Source: Thalassotalea sp. LPB0316
GTDB taxonomy: Bacteria > Pseudomonadota > Gammaproteobacteria > Enterobacterales > Alteromonadaceae
Direction of reading: 5' to 3'
NCBI RefSeq assembly: GCF_014898095.1
Contig: NZ_CP062946.1
Coordinates: 3,224,001-3,288,000, forward strand
DNA: 64,000 nt
Shown here: one piece after another, positions 46,161 through 56,638 of the stretch
Layout: every line of letters begins with the position of its first letter
Numbering within the stretch: the stretch's first letter is position 1
The notes under the pieces: model-generated
What the model was told of the DNA's origin: nothing
What the model saw: only the letters and a program-made list of their open reading frames with translations
Database searches by the model: none
Translations under genes and position numbers: made by a program

Positions 46161-47054
46161 ATGCCGACAAATAACAAGACCTACTTTTTAGGAATCGATG
46201 GTGGTGGTAGTAAATGCAAAGCCATTATCGTTTCTGAAGATAACAAAGTATTAGGCACTGGCGTTTCAGGACCGGCTAATCCGATCCACGGATTTGAGCA
46301 AGCAACCCACTCCATTACCGAATCAGCCTTACTCGCACTAGACGACGCTAAGTTAGACGATGTTAAGTTATGTGACTTGGTCGCTGGTGTTGGCTTAGCG
46401 GGTGTTAATTTGCCTGTATTGTTTGAGCAAATGTCAGCTTGGCAACATCCATTTAGAGCGATGTTTTTAACGACCGATTTACTGATAGCCTGTTTGGGCG
46501 CACACCAAGGTCAAGACGGTGCCGTCATGATTTCAGGCACAGGTTCATGTGGTTTTAGCTATGTTGATGAGACCCCATTTATCGTTGGTGCACATGGTTT
46601 TCCGCATGGTGATAAAGGCAGTGGCGCGTGGATTGGTTTACAAGCAACCAAAAACGTTTTGCTGTCACTAGATGGCTTGATCGCGCCAACGAGTTTATCT
46701 GAAGATATTCTTAATCACACCCAAGCAAAAGACGCAGTGTCATTAGTCGAAGCTATCGCTGGTAAGCCAGCAACCTATTACGCCAAACTTGCCAGTTACG
46801 TGTTTAAACGCGCAAATGAAGGCGATGCGATAGCCAAAGCGATCATTTTAGAGGGCGCGCAGTATCTTAGCCAAGTGGCCAAGCGCCTTTCACAACAAAA
46901 CCCACCGCGTATTTCTATTATTGGTGGCTTATCCAGTTTCATTGTCCCTTGGCTTGAGCAAGATGTCCAAGCCAGTTTATCTGAGCCTGTTTTTCCTCCC
47001 GAAATGGGCTCAGTTCTTTTTGCTCAGCAGCAGCTCGCAAATGCTACTCACTAA
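46161..47054 (+). CDS. nagK: N-acetylglucosamine kinase, BadF/BadG-type
   Basis: A 297-aa ASKHA-fold sugar kinase. Phosphate-1 motif LGIDGGGSKCKA, TDLLIACLGAH, ISGTGSCGF and GDKGSGAWIG are intact. It phosphorylates GlcNAc to GlcNAc-6-P in the cytoplasm, which is needed because the permease NagP does not phosphorylate. It is first in a four-gene operon, 11 bp before the deaminase gene. Confidence 0.9.
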   Translation: MPTNNKTYFLGIDGGGSKCKAIIVSEDNKVLGTGVSGPANPIHGFEQATHSITESALLALDDAKLDDVKLCDLVAGVGLAGVNLPVLFEQMSAWQHPFRAMFLTTDLLIACLGAHQGQDGAVMISGTGSCGFSYVDETPFIVGAHGFPHGDKGSGAWIGLQATKNVLLSLDGLIAPTSLSEDILNHTQAKDAVSLVEAIAGKPATYYAKLASYVFKRANEGDAIAKAIILEGAQYLSQVAKRLSQQNPPRISIIGGLSSFIVPWLEQDVQASLSEPVFPPEMGSVLFAQQQLANATH

Positions 47055-47065
47055 AAGGTTTTTCT

Positions 47066-48064
47066 ATGTCTAGCACATTAATGGAACAAGAAGCGAAACA
47101 AACGCCTCAAGTTATCGAACAACAATTGATTAAAAACCAAGCGGTTGCACAACGTATCGCTAACCAGTTAAACACCATTAAGCCGACTAACGTCATGATT
47201 ATTGGTCGCGGCTCATCAGATCACGCCGGCGTTTTCGGTAAGTACCTCATCGAGATCGAAGCGGGTATTCCAGTGAGTTCAGCAGCGCCATCGGTATCAA
47301 GTGTTTACAACAAGCAACTCAAGTTAGCGCAAAGCTTAGTGATTGTGATCTCACAATCGGGTAGAAGCCCAGATATTTTAGCGCAAGCCCAGATGGCAAA
47401 GGATGCGGGGGCATACTGTGTCGCATTAGTTAACGATGAAACATCGCCACTTGGTGAAATTGTTGATGATGTGATGCCGTTATCAGCGGGCGCTGAAATA
47501 TCTGTGGCGGCTACAAAAAGCTACTTAGCAACGCTTTCTGCCCTATTACAACTCACCGCCTACTGGACTAACAACCAAACACTTATCGAGGCATTAAATA
47601 CCTTGCCAAGCGCACTTCAGGCAATCATTGATTCACCAGCGCAATTAACACCTGAATCTATCGACGGTGTCAAAAACCTAGTGGTACTTGGTCGTGGTTT
47701 AGGTTTTGCCGTGTCAAAAGAGATGGCATTGAAGCTCAAAGAAGTGGCAAGCATTCACGCGGAATCTTTTAGTAGTGCAGAATTTCTTCACGGCCCAGTA
47801 ACCTTAGTGGAGCAAGGGTTAGCGATTATTAATTGTCAGGTCAGCGACGAAAGCTTGCAATCGCATCAAGAGCAAGTGCAAGAAGTGACTCGCCGCGGCG
47901 CGAATGTGGTCGATATTAAGCAACTCGACAATCACATTCACCCGAGAATTGCACCGTTAGTTGTCTTGCAAAGATTTTATTTAGACGTGGCATCTGTTGC
48001 CGTGTATCGTGGCTTTAATCCAGATGAGCCAAAGGGCTTAAAGAAAGTAACACGGACTTTGTAA
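47066..48064 (+). CDS. nagB: Glucosamine-6-phosphate deaminase, SIS-domain type (NagB-II)
   Basis: A 332-aa protein with two SIS domains. The sugar-phosphate sites are seen as GRGSSDHAG and SQSGRSPD in the first, and GRGLGFAVSKEMALKLKE plus SAEFLHGP in the second. It is related to the isomerase half of GlmS but lacks the glutaminase domain, as expected for NagB-II, which replaces classical NagB in many Alteromonadales. It converts GlcN-6-P to fructose-6-P and ammonia. Its stop overlaps the nagA start by one base (TAATG). Confidence 0.92.
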   Translation: MSSTLMEQEAKQTPQVIEQQLIKNQAVAQRIANQLNTIKPTNVMIIGRGSSDHAGVFGKYLIEIEAGIPVSSAAPSVSSVYNKQLKLAQSLVIVISQSGRSPDILAQAQMAKDAGAYCVALVNDETSPLGEIVDDVMPLSAGAEISVAATKSYLATLSALLQLTAYWTNNQTLIEALNTLPSALQAIIDSPAQLTPESIDGVKNLVVLGRGLGFAVSKEMALKLKEVASIHAESFSSAEFLHGPVTLVEQGLAIINCQVSDESLQSHQEQVQEVTRRGANVVDIKQLDNHIHPRIAPLVVLQRFYLDVASVAVYRGFNPDEPKGLKKVTRTL

Positions 48065-49197
48065 TGAACGAGATGAGCATCAGCGTTGCCAAACTGTTTG
48101 ATGGTGAGCGCTTTTACAACAACTGCCAAGTCACGATAAGCAACGGCAAAATTTTAGCCCTCAAACCTGGGCTTGCACCAAGTGAAGTTGACTACCAAGG
48201 CTTATTAGTACCCGGTTTTATCGATCTGCAAGTTAATGGCGGTGGCGGTGTATTGTTTAATGCTACCCCAACCGTTGATGGCATAAAAACTATGTTTGCT
48301 GCCCATAACCGCTTCGGTACAACGGCGATGCTCCCAACCTTTATTACCGACAATGTTGAACAAATGGCGCTTGCCGCTCAAGCGGTAAGTGATGCGATAG
48401 CGCAAGGCGTAAACGGGATTTTAGGGATCCACTTTGAAGGCCCGCACCTGTCTGTTGCCAAAAAAGGGGCTCACAGCGCCGAGTACATTCGACCGATTAG
48501 CGATGATGAATGGCAAATATTATCGCGTAAAGATCTCGGTAAAGTGATCGTCACCATAGCACCGGAAAATGTCAGCGAAGCTGATATTTCGAAAATGGTT
48601 TCGCTAGGCATCAAAGTTTGTTTAGGCCATACCAATGCAGATTTTAACACCGCACAAAAAGCCGTAGATGCCGGTGCTAGTGGTTTTACCCACTTGTTTA
48701 ACGCGATGTCGGCGATGACGTCACGAGAGCCAGGTGTTGTTGGCTGTGCCCTACTAAATGATCACACCTACTCTGGCTTGATTGTCGATGGCCACCACGT
48801 TGATTACACCAGTTGTGAAATCGCGTTAAAAGCTAAAGCGCAAGGCAGTGTATTTTTAGTGACCGATGCGATGCCACCTGTTGGTACCAACGACAGTGAA
48901 TTTGCTTTCTTCGATCGCAGCGTGCAGTTACATGATGGCAAATTAACCTCTACTACCGGTGAATTAGCGGGCTCTGTGCTCGATATGGCTTCAGCCGTGA
49001 GAAATTGTCATCGCTATGCCCATCAACCGCTCGACAACACGCTGCGCATGGCAAGTTTATATCCAGCAAATTATATCAATGAAAGTCGCCACCGAGGCCG
49101 ATTAAGCGTTAATCATCAAGCCGACATGGTGTTACTCGATGACGACTTAACGGTCGTTAGCACTTGGGTTGGCGGTAAGCAAACCTATCAAAAATAA
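48064..49197 (+). CDS. nagA: N-acetylglucosamine-6-phosphate deacetylase
   Basis: A 377-aa amidohydrolase. Metal and substrate motifs are in order: PGFIDLQVNGGGG, HFEGPH, GHTNADF, HLFNAM, VDGHHVD, and the catalytic aspartate in VTDAMPP. It turns GlcNAc-6-P into GlcN-6-P and acetate. It is translationally coupled to the deaminase gene upstream, and 38 bp before nagP. Confidence 0.96.
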   Translation: MNEMSISVAKLFDGERFYNNCQVTISNGKILALKPGLAPSEVDYQGLLVPGFIDLQVNGGGGVLFNATPTVDGIKTMFAAHNRFGTTAMLPTFITDNVEQMALAAQAVSDAIAQGVNGILGIHFEGPHLSVAKKGAHSAEYIRPISDDEWQILSRKDLGKVIVTIAPENVSEADISKMVSLGIKVCLGHTNADFNTAQKAVDAGASGFTHLFNAMSAMTSREPGVVGCALLNDHTYSGLIVDGHHVDYTSCEIALKAKAQGSVFLVTDAMPPVGTNDSEFAFFDRSVQLHDGKLTSTTGELAGSVLDMASAVRNCHRYAHQPLDNTLRMASLYPANYINESRHRGRLSVNHQADMVLLDDDLTVVSTWVGGKQTYQK

Positions 49198-49235
49198 CAA
49201 CAACAAAAATAAAGCAACAAGTTCGAGGAAGTATT

Positions 49236-50531
49236 ATGACAACAAATGCAATTGAGCAGAGCAAACCAAGCAGCGTGGTGCCAATGACCATAGTTGCGGT
49301 ACTGTTTTTCATTTTGGGCTTTGCCACATGGATAAACGGCTCGCTCATGCCTTATCTAAAACAAGTGTTAGATTTAACACCGTTTCAAGCATCGCTTATT
49401 CTTTTTTCATTTTATATCGCCGTTACCTTTACTGCGATCCCATCAGCTTGGTTGATCAGAAAAGTCGGTTATAAGAAAGGCATGGCCTTAGGTATGACAG
49501 GCATGATGATCGCTGGCCTATTGTTTATTCCTGCCGCTAAAACACAAATTTTTGCCCTATTTTTATTTGCTCAGTTAGTGATGGGTGCTGGTCAAACGCT
49601 ATTACAAACAGCGGTTAATCCTTATGTTGTCCGTATTGGTCCTGAAGAGTCAGCCGCGGTTCGCGTCAGTATTATGGGGATCTTAAACAAAGGCGCAGGC
49701 GTTGTAGCGCCCCTAGTATTTAGCGCGCTAATTGCCAGTAGTTTTCAAGACACCGTTGGCACCGAGCTTAGCGCAGAACAAATTGATGCCATGGCAAACT
49801 CACTAGTAACCCCTTATTTAGGTATGGCGATATTTATTGGCGTACTCGCCTTAGCTGTATTTAAATCACCACTGCCTGAATTAGAAAAAGAGCCAGAGCA
49901 CGCCGATGAAAGCCTGATCAAGCAAGCCTTGGCTCACAAGCATTTAGCCTTAGGTGTGGTCGCTATTTTTGTTTACGTTGCTGTTGAAGTTATCGCTGCC
50001 GACACCATAGGTACTTATGCCTTGTCTCTGGGTATTGAAAATTACGCGGTAATGACCTCATACACTATGGTCTGTATGGTCTTAGGTTATATTTTAGGGA
50101 TCCTGACTATTCCGCGTTACATTTCTCAGCCACAAGCGTTATCGATTTCAGCTGTGCTTGGTATCCTACTCACCCTCGCGGTGGTCTTTGGTGATAGCCA
50201 GTCATACGTGATTGCCGAAACTATTTTAGTGCCATTTGGCGGTGCAATGTTACCCGACACCTTATTGTGTATCGCCTTTTTAGGTTTAGCTAATGCCATT
50301 GTTTGGCCTGCCGTATGGCCATTAGCCTTATCTGGTTTAGGTAAACTCACTTCAACAGGCTCAGCTTTGTTAGTCATGGGTATTGCAGGTGGTGCATTTG
50401 GTCCTTTGTTTTGGGGTCTATTAAGCAATACTTCACTCGGCCAACAAGGTGGTTATATTGTGATGCTACCGTGTTATGCCTTTATTTTATTCTATGCATT
50501 AAAGGGCCATAAAATAGCCCCTAAACGCTAA
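49236..50531 (+). CDS. nagP: N-acetylglucosamine permease, MFS (FucP/NagP type)
   Basis: A 431-aa inner-membrane transporter with about 12 hydrophobic segments. The N-terminus FFILGFATWINGSLMPYLK is typical of FucP-family sugar:proton symporters. It would carry GlcNAc released by the hexosaminidase across the inner membrane. It is last in the nagK operon, with AGGAAG before the ATG and two successive terminators after the stop. Confidence 0.93.
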   Translation: MTTNAIEQSKPSSVVPMTIVAVLFFILGFATWINGSLMPYLKQVLDLTPFQASLILFSFYIAVTFTAIPSAWLIRKVGYKKGMALGMTGMMIAGLLFIPAAKTQIFALFLFAQLVMGAGQTLLQTAVNPYVVRIGPEESAAVRVSIMGILNKGAGVVAPLVFSALIASSFQDTVGTELSAEQIDAMANSLVTPYLGMAIFIGVLALAVFKSPLPELEKEPEHADESLIKQALAHKHLALGVVAIFVYVAVEVIAADTIGTYALSLGIENYAVMTSYTMVCMVLGYILGILTIPRYISQPQALSISAVLGILLTLAVVFGDSQSYVIAETILVPFGGAMLPDTLLCIAFLGLANAIVWPAVWPLALSGLGKLTSTGSALLVMGIAGGAFGPLFWGLLSNTSLGQQGGYIVMLPCYAFILFYALKGHKIAPKR

Positions 50532-50562
50532 CACAAGTACCCTCGATTGGTGGAAATTCCAC

Positions 50563-50603
50563 AAGGCATAGCTAGTTCGGGCCAACTAGCTATGCCTTTT
50601 TTT
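50563..50603 (+). terminator. nagP terminator 1
   Basis: AAGGCATAGCTAGTT (50563-50577) pairs perfectly with AACTAGCTATGCCTT (50584-50598), a 15-bp stem followed by T. Confidence 0.93.
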
Positions 50604-50620
50604 ATCCTTAAGACATGGTT

Positions 50621-50661
50621 AGTATGGCTAGTTCGGGGCTATAGTTAGCTATGCTTTTTTT
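50621..50661 (+). terminator. nagP terminator 2, degenerate copy
   Basis: AGTATGGCTA (50621-50630) pairs with TAGCTATGCT (50646-50655) using two G-T pairs, followed by a T-run. It looks like a diverged duplicate of the first terminator. Confidence 0.7.
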
Positions 50662-50710
50662 ATAATTACACGGCCTTTCCAAATCAATAATTAGCTATAG
50701 TTTATTTTTG

Positions 50711-52078
50711 CTAAAAATCTAAACTCAAATACACGACAAACGATTTTTTCGTCGCTTTGGCAATATCAAAGTTGCCATTATCCGGATACAAAGGCAAACC
50801 GACGATTTGCTCTACTGAACGAATATCGGCAAACCTGACTTTACCGTTGCCCCATTTGTGATAGGCGCCTACGGTGAACGGCATTTCTAACAACTGCCCT
50901 TCATAAGCCACTGAAATACCAATTAAATCAATATCCTCTACGCGCTGAAAGTCGATAGTGGTATCTATTTCACTATTTGAATTATCAGTAAAAACACCAA
51001 AAGCTAACGCAGACTTATTCGACAAAGGTAGCTTAGCACCAATAGCAAAGTTAGACACTTGGTTTAAATCTCTCGTTATTGGCGTTTGAATATCATCGAC
51101 ATAAAATTCATCATTTTCGACCTTGGAATAAAAGTGCCAATCAAAACTCACGAGTACCTGATTAAATTGATGTGCCACGCCCAAAGCAACATGCCACGGA
51201 TAATCTTGCTCTTCATCATGGTTTGCAGTGATCCTAGATATCGGTGTCACACCATCGGGCAATGGTTGTCGGCTTGAAACTAAAATATTACTGGTCACCT
51301 GATAATCTCTCGACAGCGTGAAGTCTTTCGATAGCTGGCCGCCAAAGCGCCACTGTTGATAACGATACTGAAAGCCAATAGCCGGTTGTAATATCCACAT
51401 ATCATCATCAAATCGGCGGCTCGCATCGAAACCACTTATCACAGGGACGTCATCAACTAGGGTTGTGACTTGCGTGCCTGAGCCTTGGATAGTTTGAAAC
51501 TCGCGATATTCGAAGCTCAGGCCAAAACCATAACTCAGTTGTTCATTGGCTTGGTACGCACCGGCAAAGGTAAGTTTATAGGCGCTATTATCAATATTGA
51601 TATTGACGTATTCATTGACTTCTTGATTTGCGCCATCGCCGACATCGGGAGCTTGATAGACAACATCTTGATTTGTGCGCTCTTTAGAGAAATCTGTAGC
51701 GGCGATTGAGGCGGCGTATGACCACTTGCCAGATTGTGCTCTTACACCAAATAAACCAGGAATCACTGAAAACGCCTCGCGATTGAAATCTTGACCGTTG
51801 GTAAAAACCTCTTCAAAATCAGTTCTCTCCCATGCCAAGGTATTTATTGAAGCGGTTTTATTACGCTTGACCCAACTCAACCCTGCTACGTTGTAATGCA
51901 TCACAGATAGGTCGTTTGCTAAGGCCGTATAAGCTCCCCCTAGTGAAACGGCCTCACCGCCAACCAGTAAATTATTGTAGTGATATTCATCGGCGACACT
52001 AACCGATGACACGCTTATCACAATGGTCGACACCAATAATTTGAGTTGAAACTTTGTCGAACTCTTGAACATTATCAC
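50711..52078 (-). CDS. Outer-membrane beta-barrel protein, OmpP1/FadL-like
   Basis: A 455-aa protein with a signal peptide (about 1-29, cleaving after SVA). The N-terminus GGEAVSLGGAYTALANDLSVMHYNVAGLS is the OmpP1/FadL-type conserved start. The rest alternates as in a beta-barrel and ends in aromatic FVVYLSLDF. FadL relatives import long-chain fatty acids and other hydrophobic compounds; the substrate here is unknown. I do not see a NagR-type operator upstream, so it is probably not part of the GlcNAc regulon. Confidence 0.82.
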   Translation of the reverse strand: MIMFKSSTKFQLKLLVSTIVISVSSVSVADEYHYNNLLVGGEAVSLGGAYTALANDLSVMHYNVAGLSWVKRNKTASINTLAWERTDFEEVFTNGQDFNREAFSVIPGLFGVRAQSGKWSYAASIAATDFSKERTNQDVVYQAPDVGDGANQEVNEYVNINIDNSAYKLTFAGAYQANEQLSYGFGLSFEYREFQTIQGSGTQVTTLVDDVPVISGFDASRRFDDDMWILQPAIGFQYRYQQWRFGGQLSKDFTLSRDYQVTSNILVSSRQPLPDGVTPISRITANHDEEQDYPWHVALGVAHQFNQVLVSFDWHFYSKVENDEFYVDDIQTPITRDLNQVSNFAIGAKLPLSNKSALAFGVFTDNSNSEIDTTIDFQRVEDIDLIGISVAYEGQLLEMPFTVGAYHKWGNGKVRFADIRSVEQIVGLPLYPDNGNFDIAKATKKSFVVYLSLDF

Positions 52079-52166
52079 CCACCCTGCTACATCCGTATAA
52101 TATTTAGTTTAGACAAGTTAATCTAAATGGCTAAATTACAAGGTAAAAACTGTTCTATTGTAGGGC

Positions 52167-52538
52167 TTAATCACTAACATTAAACCGAGCCAAAAGCCCT
52201 TTGGCATGGTTAATAGCATCGCGCTCAATTGACGAAATTGGATCCTTTTGGCCTTTTTTAGCACCATTTAAAATTGATTGGGCGAACTCGATAGCATCGC
52301 GTTCTATTTGATAAAGTAAACCGGTAGGCGCTTTATATTCAGCTACTTTGGGCGACCCCATTTCCTGTGATAATTCACTAACCGAGGTTTCAAAAACAGC
52401 TGCCAAGCATTTTAACGACTCTAAGCTTGGTTGTTGCTGATTTTCGATACGTTGAATCGTTCGAACACTCACGCCAGCTAATTCCGCCAATTGCTCTTGC
52501 GACCAACCTTTGTCTAGCCGTCTTTGTTTAATGGTCAT
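52167..52538 (-). CDS. XRE-family transcriptional regulator
   Basis: A 123-aa protein. The N-terminal helix-turn-helix (about 5-60) includes WSQEQLAELAGVSVRTIQRI. The C-terminal half has a duplicated motif, QIERDAIEFAQSILNGA and SIERDAINHAKGLLARF, which may form a paired-helix dimer or ligand domain. No partner gene is adjacent, and the targets are unknown. Confidence 0.8.
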   Translation of the reverse strand: MTIKQRRLDKGWSQEQLAELAGVSVRTIQRIENQQQPSLESLKCLAAVFETSVSELSQEMGSPKVAEYKAPTGLLYQIERDAIEFAQSILNGAKKGQKDPISSIERDAINHAKGLLARFNVSD

Positions 52539-52629
52539 AATTACTCTCCTTATATGAAGTGTAGTTTATGACAAAAAATACAGTGCTAGAACACGACACT
52601 AACCTGACACACAGGAAAAAAGTTTAGAT

Positions 52630-52652
52630 TTCCGCCTGCGCGGAAATGACGT
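52630..52652. repeat. Palindromic repeat left of the minisatellite
   Basis: TTTCCGC (52630-52636) pairs with GCGGAAA (52641-52647) and is followed by TGACG. It belongs to the same family as the prfC-argS repeats. Confidence 0.65.
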
Positions 52653-52660
52653 CAGATAGT

Positions 52661-52892
52661 AGGAAAGAGGCACAGAATAGCAGGAAAGTGGCACACAATA
52701 GAAGGAAAGTGGCGCACAATAGAAGGAAAGTGGCACACAATAGAAGGAAAGAGGCACAGAATAGCAGGAAAGTGGCGCACAATAGCAGGAAAGTGGCGCA
52801 CAATAGAAGGAAAGTGGCACAGAAATAGAAGGAACGTGGCACACAATAGAAGGAAAGTGGCACACAATAGAAGGAAAGTGGCACAGAGAAAA
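52661..52892. repeat. 21-bp minisatellite, 11 copies
   Basis: Eleven head-to-tail units of the form AGGAAAGTGGCACACAATAGA start at 52661, 52682, 52703, 52724, 52745, 52766, 52787, 52808, 52830, 52851 and 52872. All are 21 bp except the eighth, which has one extra A. Variation is limited to a few positions (GTGG or GAGG, CACAC or CGCAC, AGC or AGA). As 21 is a multiple of three, several frames stay open, but these are not genes. The array lies between the XRE gene and the end of metH and is flanked by palindromic repeats. Confidence 0.95.
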
Positions 52893-52911
52893 ACAGAAAT
52901 GACAGTAGCCA

Positions 52912-52942
52912 CCGTCATGCCCGCGAAGGCGGGCATCTCATG
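52912..52942. repeat. Palindromic repeat right of the minisatellite
   Basis: ATGCCCGC (52917-52924) pairs with GCGGGCAT (52929-52936), with GTCAT before and CTCATG after, as in the last unit of the prfC-argS cluster. It lies just past the metH stop and may act in metH termination. Confidence 0.65.
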
Positions 52943-52953
52943 AAGTATAACGG

Positions 52954-55900
52954 CTATTCTTCCAAATTAGGTGCTAACCAACGCTCTGCGGTATCGAGAT
53001 CCCAGCCTTTGCGATCCGCGTAGTTTTGCACTTGATCTTGGTCGATTTTAGCGACAGCAAAGTACTTGGCATCTGGATGAGCAAAATACCAACCACTTAC
53101 CGCAGCACCTGGCCACATGGCGTAACTTGAAGTCAGCTCCATGCCAATATTATTCTCAACATCGAGTAACTGCCATAAGCTACCTTTTTCTGTGTGCTCA
53201 GGGCATGCAGGATAACCTGGCGCAGGGCGAATACCTTGGTAAGATTCGCGAATAAGCGCTTCATTATCAAATTGCTCATCGGCCGCATAGCCCCAATAGT
53301 ATTTGCGAATTTGCTCGTGCAAGTATTCTGCGCTCGCTTCGGCTAATCTATCAGCAACCGCTTTCATTAAAATACTGTTGTACGTATCGTGTTTAGCATC
53401 AAACTCAGCGACCAATTCATCACAACCAAAACCGGCAGATACGGCAAAAGCGCCCATGTAATCATTAACGCCAGACTCTTTGGTCGCAATATAGTCCGCT
53501 AAACAACGATTGTATTGCCCTGCAGGCTTTTTACCTTGTTGGCGCAAATGATGGGTTGTTATTAAGTGCTCGGTCTTAGCTTCATCGCGATAGAGGTGTA
53601 CATCGTCACCCTCTCGAAATGCCGGGAATAAACCAAATACCGCTTTAGCACGCAGTTTGTTATTGTTAATCACGTCATCTAGCATGGCGTTGGCATCGTT
53701 AAATAGCTTAGTCGCCTCTTCACCAATTAACTCATGTTCGAGAATTTTGGGATACTTACCCGATAACTGCCACGTCATGAAAAAAGGTGTCCAATCAATA
53801 TAGTTGCGAACAACATTCAGATCTAAATCATCAAGTACCGTAACGCCCAAATTTTTCGGTTTGGTTGGCGTGTACTTGTCAAAATTAATTGGGCTTGGGT
53901 TTGCCTGTGCCTGTGTTAAAGAAACCAGTGTTGAGCGTGGCCCTTTATTAAAGTGACGCTCTCTTACCCGTTCATACTCTTTGGTTTGACGTTCCATAAA
54001 CGCAGGACGCAGCTCATCAGACAACAGCGAACTCACCACAGACACCGAACGAGAAGCATTAGGTACATAAACTACCGGATGCTGATATTGCGGCTCAATT
54101 TTAACCGCCGTATGGGCTTTTGAGGTTGTCGCACCGCCAATTAACAATGGCAACTCAAAGCCTTGACGTTGCATTTCTTTTGCTACGTGGACCATTTCAT
54201 CAAGCGATGGCGTGATTAGGCCTGATAAGCCAATCACATCGACGTTTTCTTCTTTTGCAACTCGCAAGATCTCTTCACAAGGCACCATGACACCTAGGTC
54301 GATGATCTCAAAGTTATTACACTGCAGCACAACGCCCACAATATTTTTACCTATGTCGTGAACATCGCCCTTTACTGTTGCCAGTAATATTTTGCCGTTA
54401 GAACTCGCCTGTGTCTTTTCGGCTTCGATAAACGGTTGCAAGTGAGCCACCGCTTGTTTCATGACACGAGCAGATTTTACCACTTGCGGTAAGAACATCT
54501 CACCGGCGCCAAACAAGTCACCAACCACATTCATACCATCCATTAATGGTCCTTCAATGACATCGAGTGGGCGACTTGCTTCAAGCCTTGCCGCTTCGGT
54601 ATCTTCAACAATAAATTCGTTGATACCTTTAACAAGCGCGTGCTCTAGGCGCTTTTTAACGGGCCACTCGCGCCATTCAAGATTGGCTTTGTTATCTTTG
54701 GCGCCAGCTTGACCGCGGTACTGTTCAGCAATATCAAGTAAGCGCTCGGTTGCGCCATCGTCAGCGTTTAAAACAACATCTTCAACCGCTTTTAACAAGT
54801 CTTTGGGAATATCAGAATAAATCGCCAGCTGACCGGCATTAACGATCCCCATATCCATACCGTTTTTAATACAGTGATAGAGGAACACCGCATGAATGGC
54901 TTCACGCACTGGGTTATTACCGCGAAACGAAAAAGAGACGTTCGAAACACCACCAGAAATCATCGCGTGTGGCAGATGGGTTTTAATGTCTTTAACCGCC
55001 TCGATAAAATCGACGGCATAGTTATTGTGATCTTCAATACCGGTGGCAACAGCAAAAATATTAGGGTCGAAAATAATGTCTTCAGGTGGAAAGCCTATTT
55101 CGTCAACCAAGATACGGTAGGCACGCTGACAAATTTCGAATTTGCGCTTGCGGGTTTCTGCTTGGCCAGTCTCATCAAACGCCATCACGATAACTGCTGC
55201 ACCGTATCGACGAATAAGTTCGGCTTGCTCGCGAAAGATTGATTCACCTTCTTTTAAGCTGATTGAGTTAACAACGCCCTTGCCCTGAATACACTGGAGG
55301 CCCGCTTCTAAAATTTCCCACTTTGACGAGTCAATCATCACAGGGACCTTGGCAATATCGGGTTCACCAGCAATTAAGTTTAAAAAGCGAACCATGGCAG
55401 CTTTTGAATCAAGCATGCCTTCGTCCATATTGATATCGATAATTTGCGCGCCGTTTTCTACTTGTTGTAAGGCAACCGAGATTGCTTCATCATAGTTTTC
55501 TTCGGTGATCAGGCGCTTAAAAATTGCCGAGCCAGTAACATTTGTCCGCTCACCGACATTAACGAACAGGCTTTCCTTTTCAATGGTTAACGCTTCAAGG
55601 CCTGACAAACGACAAGCAATTGGCTTAGCTTCTATTTTTCTTGGCTTTATCTTAGCGACCGTTTCAGCCATGCCCCTGATGTGCTCAGGTGTGGTACCAC
55701 AACAACCGCCAATAATGTTTAAAAAGCCAGACTCAGCCCACTCTTGAACATGGCTGTTCATATCTTCAACGGTAAAATCGTATTCACCAAAAGCGTTTGG
55801 CAAACCGGCATTGGGGTGAGCCGATACGGCATAATCGCTAATGCGACTTAACTCTTCAACATATTGGCGTAGTTCAACCGGCCCGAGCGCACAGTTTAAA

Positions 55901-56637
55901 CCAAACGAAACCGGTTTGGCGTGGCGCAATGAATTGTAAAATGCTTCGGTTGTTTGGCCTGATAATGTACGACCTGAGGCATCAGTAATTGTGCCTGAGA
56001 TCATCACAGGTAAGCGAATTCCCTCTTGCTCAAATACAGTTTCAACGGCAAAAACCGCGGCTTTGGCATTAAGCGTATCGAAAATGGTTTCAATTAAAAT
56101 TATGTCACTGCCGCCTTTAATTAAGGCCGTTGTTGATTCAATGTAAGCTTGTTTTAGCTGTTCAAAGCTAACATTGCGAAATGCGGGATCGTTAACATCA
56201 GGAGAAATCGAACACGTGCGGTTAGTTGGCCCTAACACACCAGCGACAAAACGCGGCTTTTCAGGCGTTTTTTGATTGTACTCATCAACGGCTTGGCGAG
56301 CGATTTTGGCGGCTTCTAAGTTAATCTCATAGCTGATATCTTCCATGTCGTAATCAGCCATGGCAATCGTTGTTGCATTGAAAGTATTGGTTTCAATGAT
56401 ATCAGCACCCGCTGCGAGATATTCTTGATGAATGGTTTTTATAATCTCAGGCTGAGTAAGCACTAACAAATCGTTATTACCTTTAACATCGCAATGCCAA
56501 TCGGTAAATCGCTTACCGCGATAATCTTGCTCTTCAAGTTTGTAAGCTTGGATCATGGTTCCCATGGCACCATCTAAGATCAAGATATTATTTTTTAACG
56601 CCTGTGTTAATTGATTAAACGATGCTAACTGCTGCAC
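52954..56637 (-). CDS. metH: Cobalamin-dependent methionine synthase
   Basis: 1227 aa from GTG 56637, the same length as E. coli MetH. The GTG has AGGAG spanning the metA stop as its ribosome site, and the longer reading from 56676 would overlap metA. Domains in order: the homocysteine-binding barrel with zinc cysteines (GLNCALGP and [10 protein letters not shown]), the methyltetrahydrofolate-binding pterin barrel (about 340-630), the B12 cap and binding domains with DVHDIGKNI (the DXHXXG cobalt-ligand histidine), and the C-terminal AdoMet activation domain. It makes methionine from homocysteine, so this host needs or makes cobalamin. It forms an operon with metA. Confidence 0.97.
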   Translation of the reverse strand: MQQLASFNQLTQALKNNILILDGAMGTMIQAYKLEEQDYRGKRFTDWHCDVKGNNDLLVLTQPEIIKTIHQEYLAAGADIIETNTFNATTIAMADYDMEDISYEINLEAAKIARQAVDEYNQKTPEKPRFVAGVLGPTNRTCSISPDVNDPAFRNVSFEQLKQAYIESTTALIKGGSDIILIETIFDTLNAKAAVFAVETVFEQEGIRLPVMISGTITDASGRTLSGQTTEAFYNSLRHAKPVSFGLNCALGPVELRQYVEELSRISDYAVSAHPNAGLPNAFGEYDFTVEDMNSHVQEWAESGFLNIIGGCCGTTPEHIRGMAETVAKIKPRKIEAKPIACRLSGLEALTIEKESLFVNVGERTNVTGSAIFKRLITEENYDEAISVALQQVENGAQIIDINMDEGMLDSKAAMVRFLNLIAGEPDIAKVPVMIDSSKWEILEAGLQCIQGKGVVNSISLKEGESIFREQAELIRRYGAAVIVMAFDETGQAETRKRKFEICQRAYRILVDEIGFPPEDIIFDPNIFAVATGIEDHNNYAVDFIEAVKDIKTHLPHAMISGGVSNVSFSFRGNNPVREAIHAVFLYHCIKNGMDMGIVNAGQLAIYSDIPKDLLKAVEDVVLNADDGATERLLDIAEQYRGQAGAKDNKANLEWREWPVKKRLEHALVKGINEFIVEDTEAARLEASRPLDVIEGPLMDGMNVVGDLFGAGEMFLPQVVKSARVMKQAVAHLQPFIEAEKTQASSNGKILLATVKGDVHDIGKNIVGVVLQCNNFEIIDLGVMVPCEEILRVAKEENVDVIGLSGLITPSLDEMVHVAKEMQRQGFELPLLIGGATTSKAHTAVKIEPQYQHPVVYVPNASRSVSVVSSLLSDELRPAFMERQTKEYERVRERHFNKGPRSTLVSLTQAQANPSPINFDKYTPTKPKNLGVTVLDDLDLNVVRNYIDWTPFFMTWQLSGKYPKILEHELIGEEATKLFNDANAMLDDVINNNKLRAKAVFGLFPAFREGDDVHLYRDEAKTEHLITTHHLRQQGKKPAGQYNRCLADYIATKESGVNDYMGAFAVSAGFGCDELVAEFDAKHDTYNSILMKAVADRLAEASAEYLHEQIRKYYWGYAADEQFDNEALIRESYQGIRPAPGYPACPEHTEKGSLWQLLDVENNIGMELTSSYAMWPGAAVSGWYFAHPDAKYFAVAKIDQDQVQNYADRKGWDLDTAERWLAPNLEE

Positions 56638-56638
56638 G

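Noticed and set aside
52661..52892. CRISPR array
   Set aside because: There are no unique spacers between the units; it is a direct tandem repeat, and no cas gene is present.
52599..52936. Four overlapping open frames on both strands across the 21-bp array, one coding a repeated RKVAHN-like peptide
   Set aside because: They stay open only because the unit length is a multiple of three. No ribosome site, and the peptides are low-complexity with no family.
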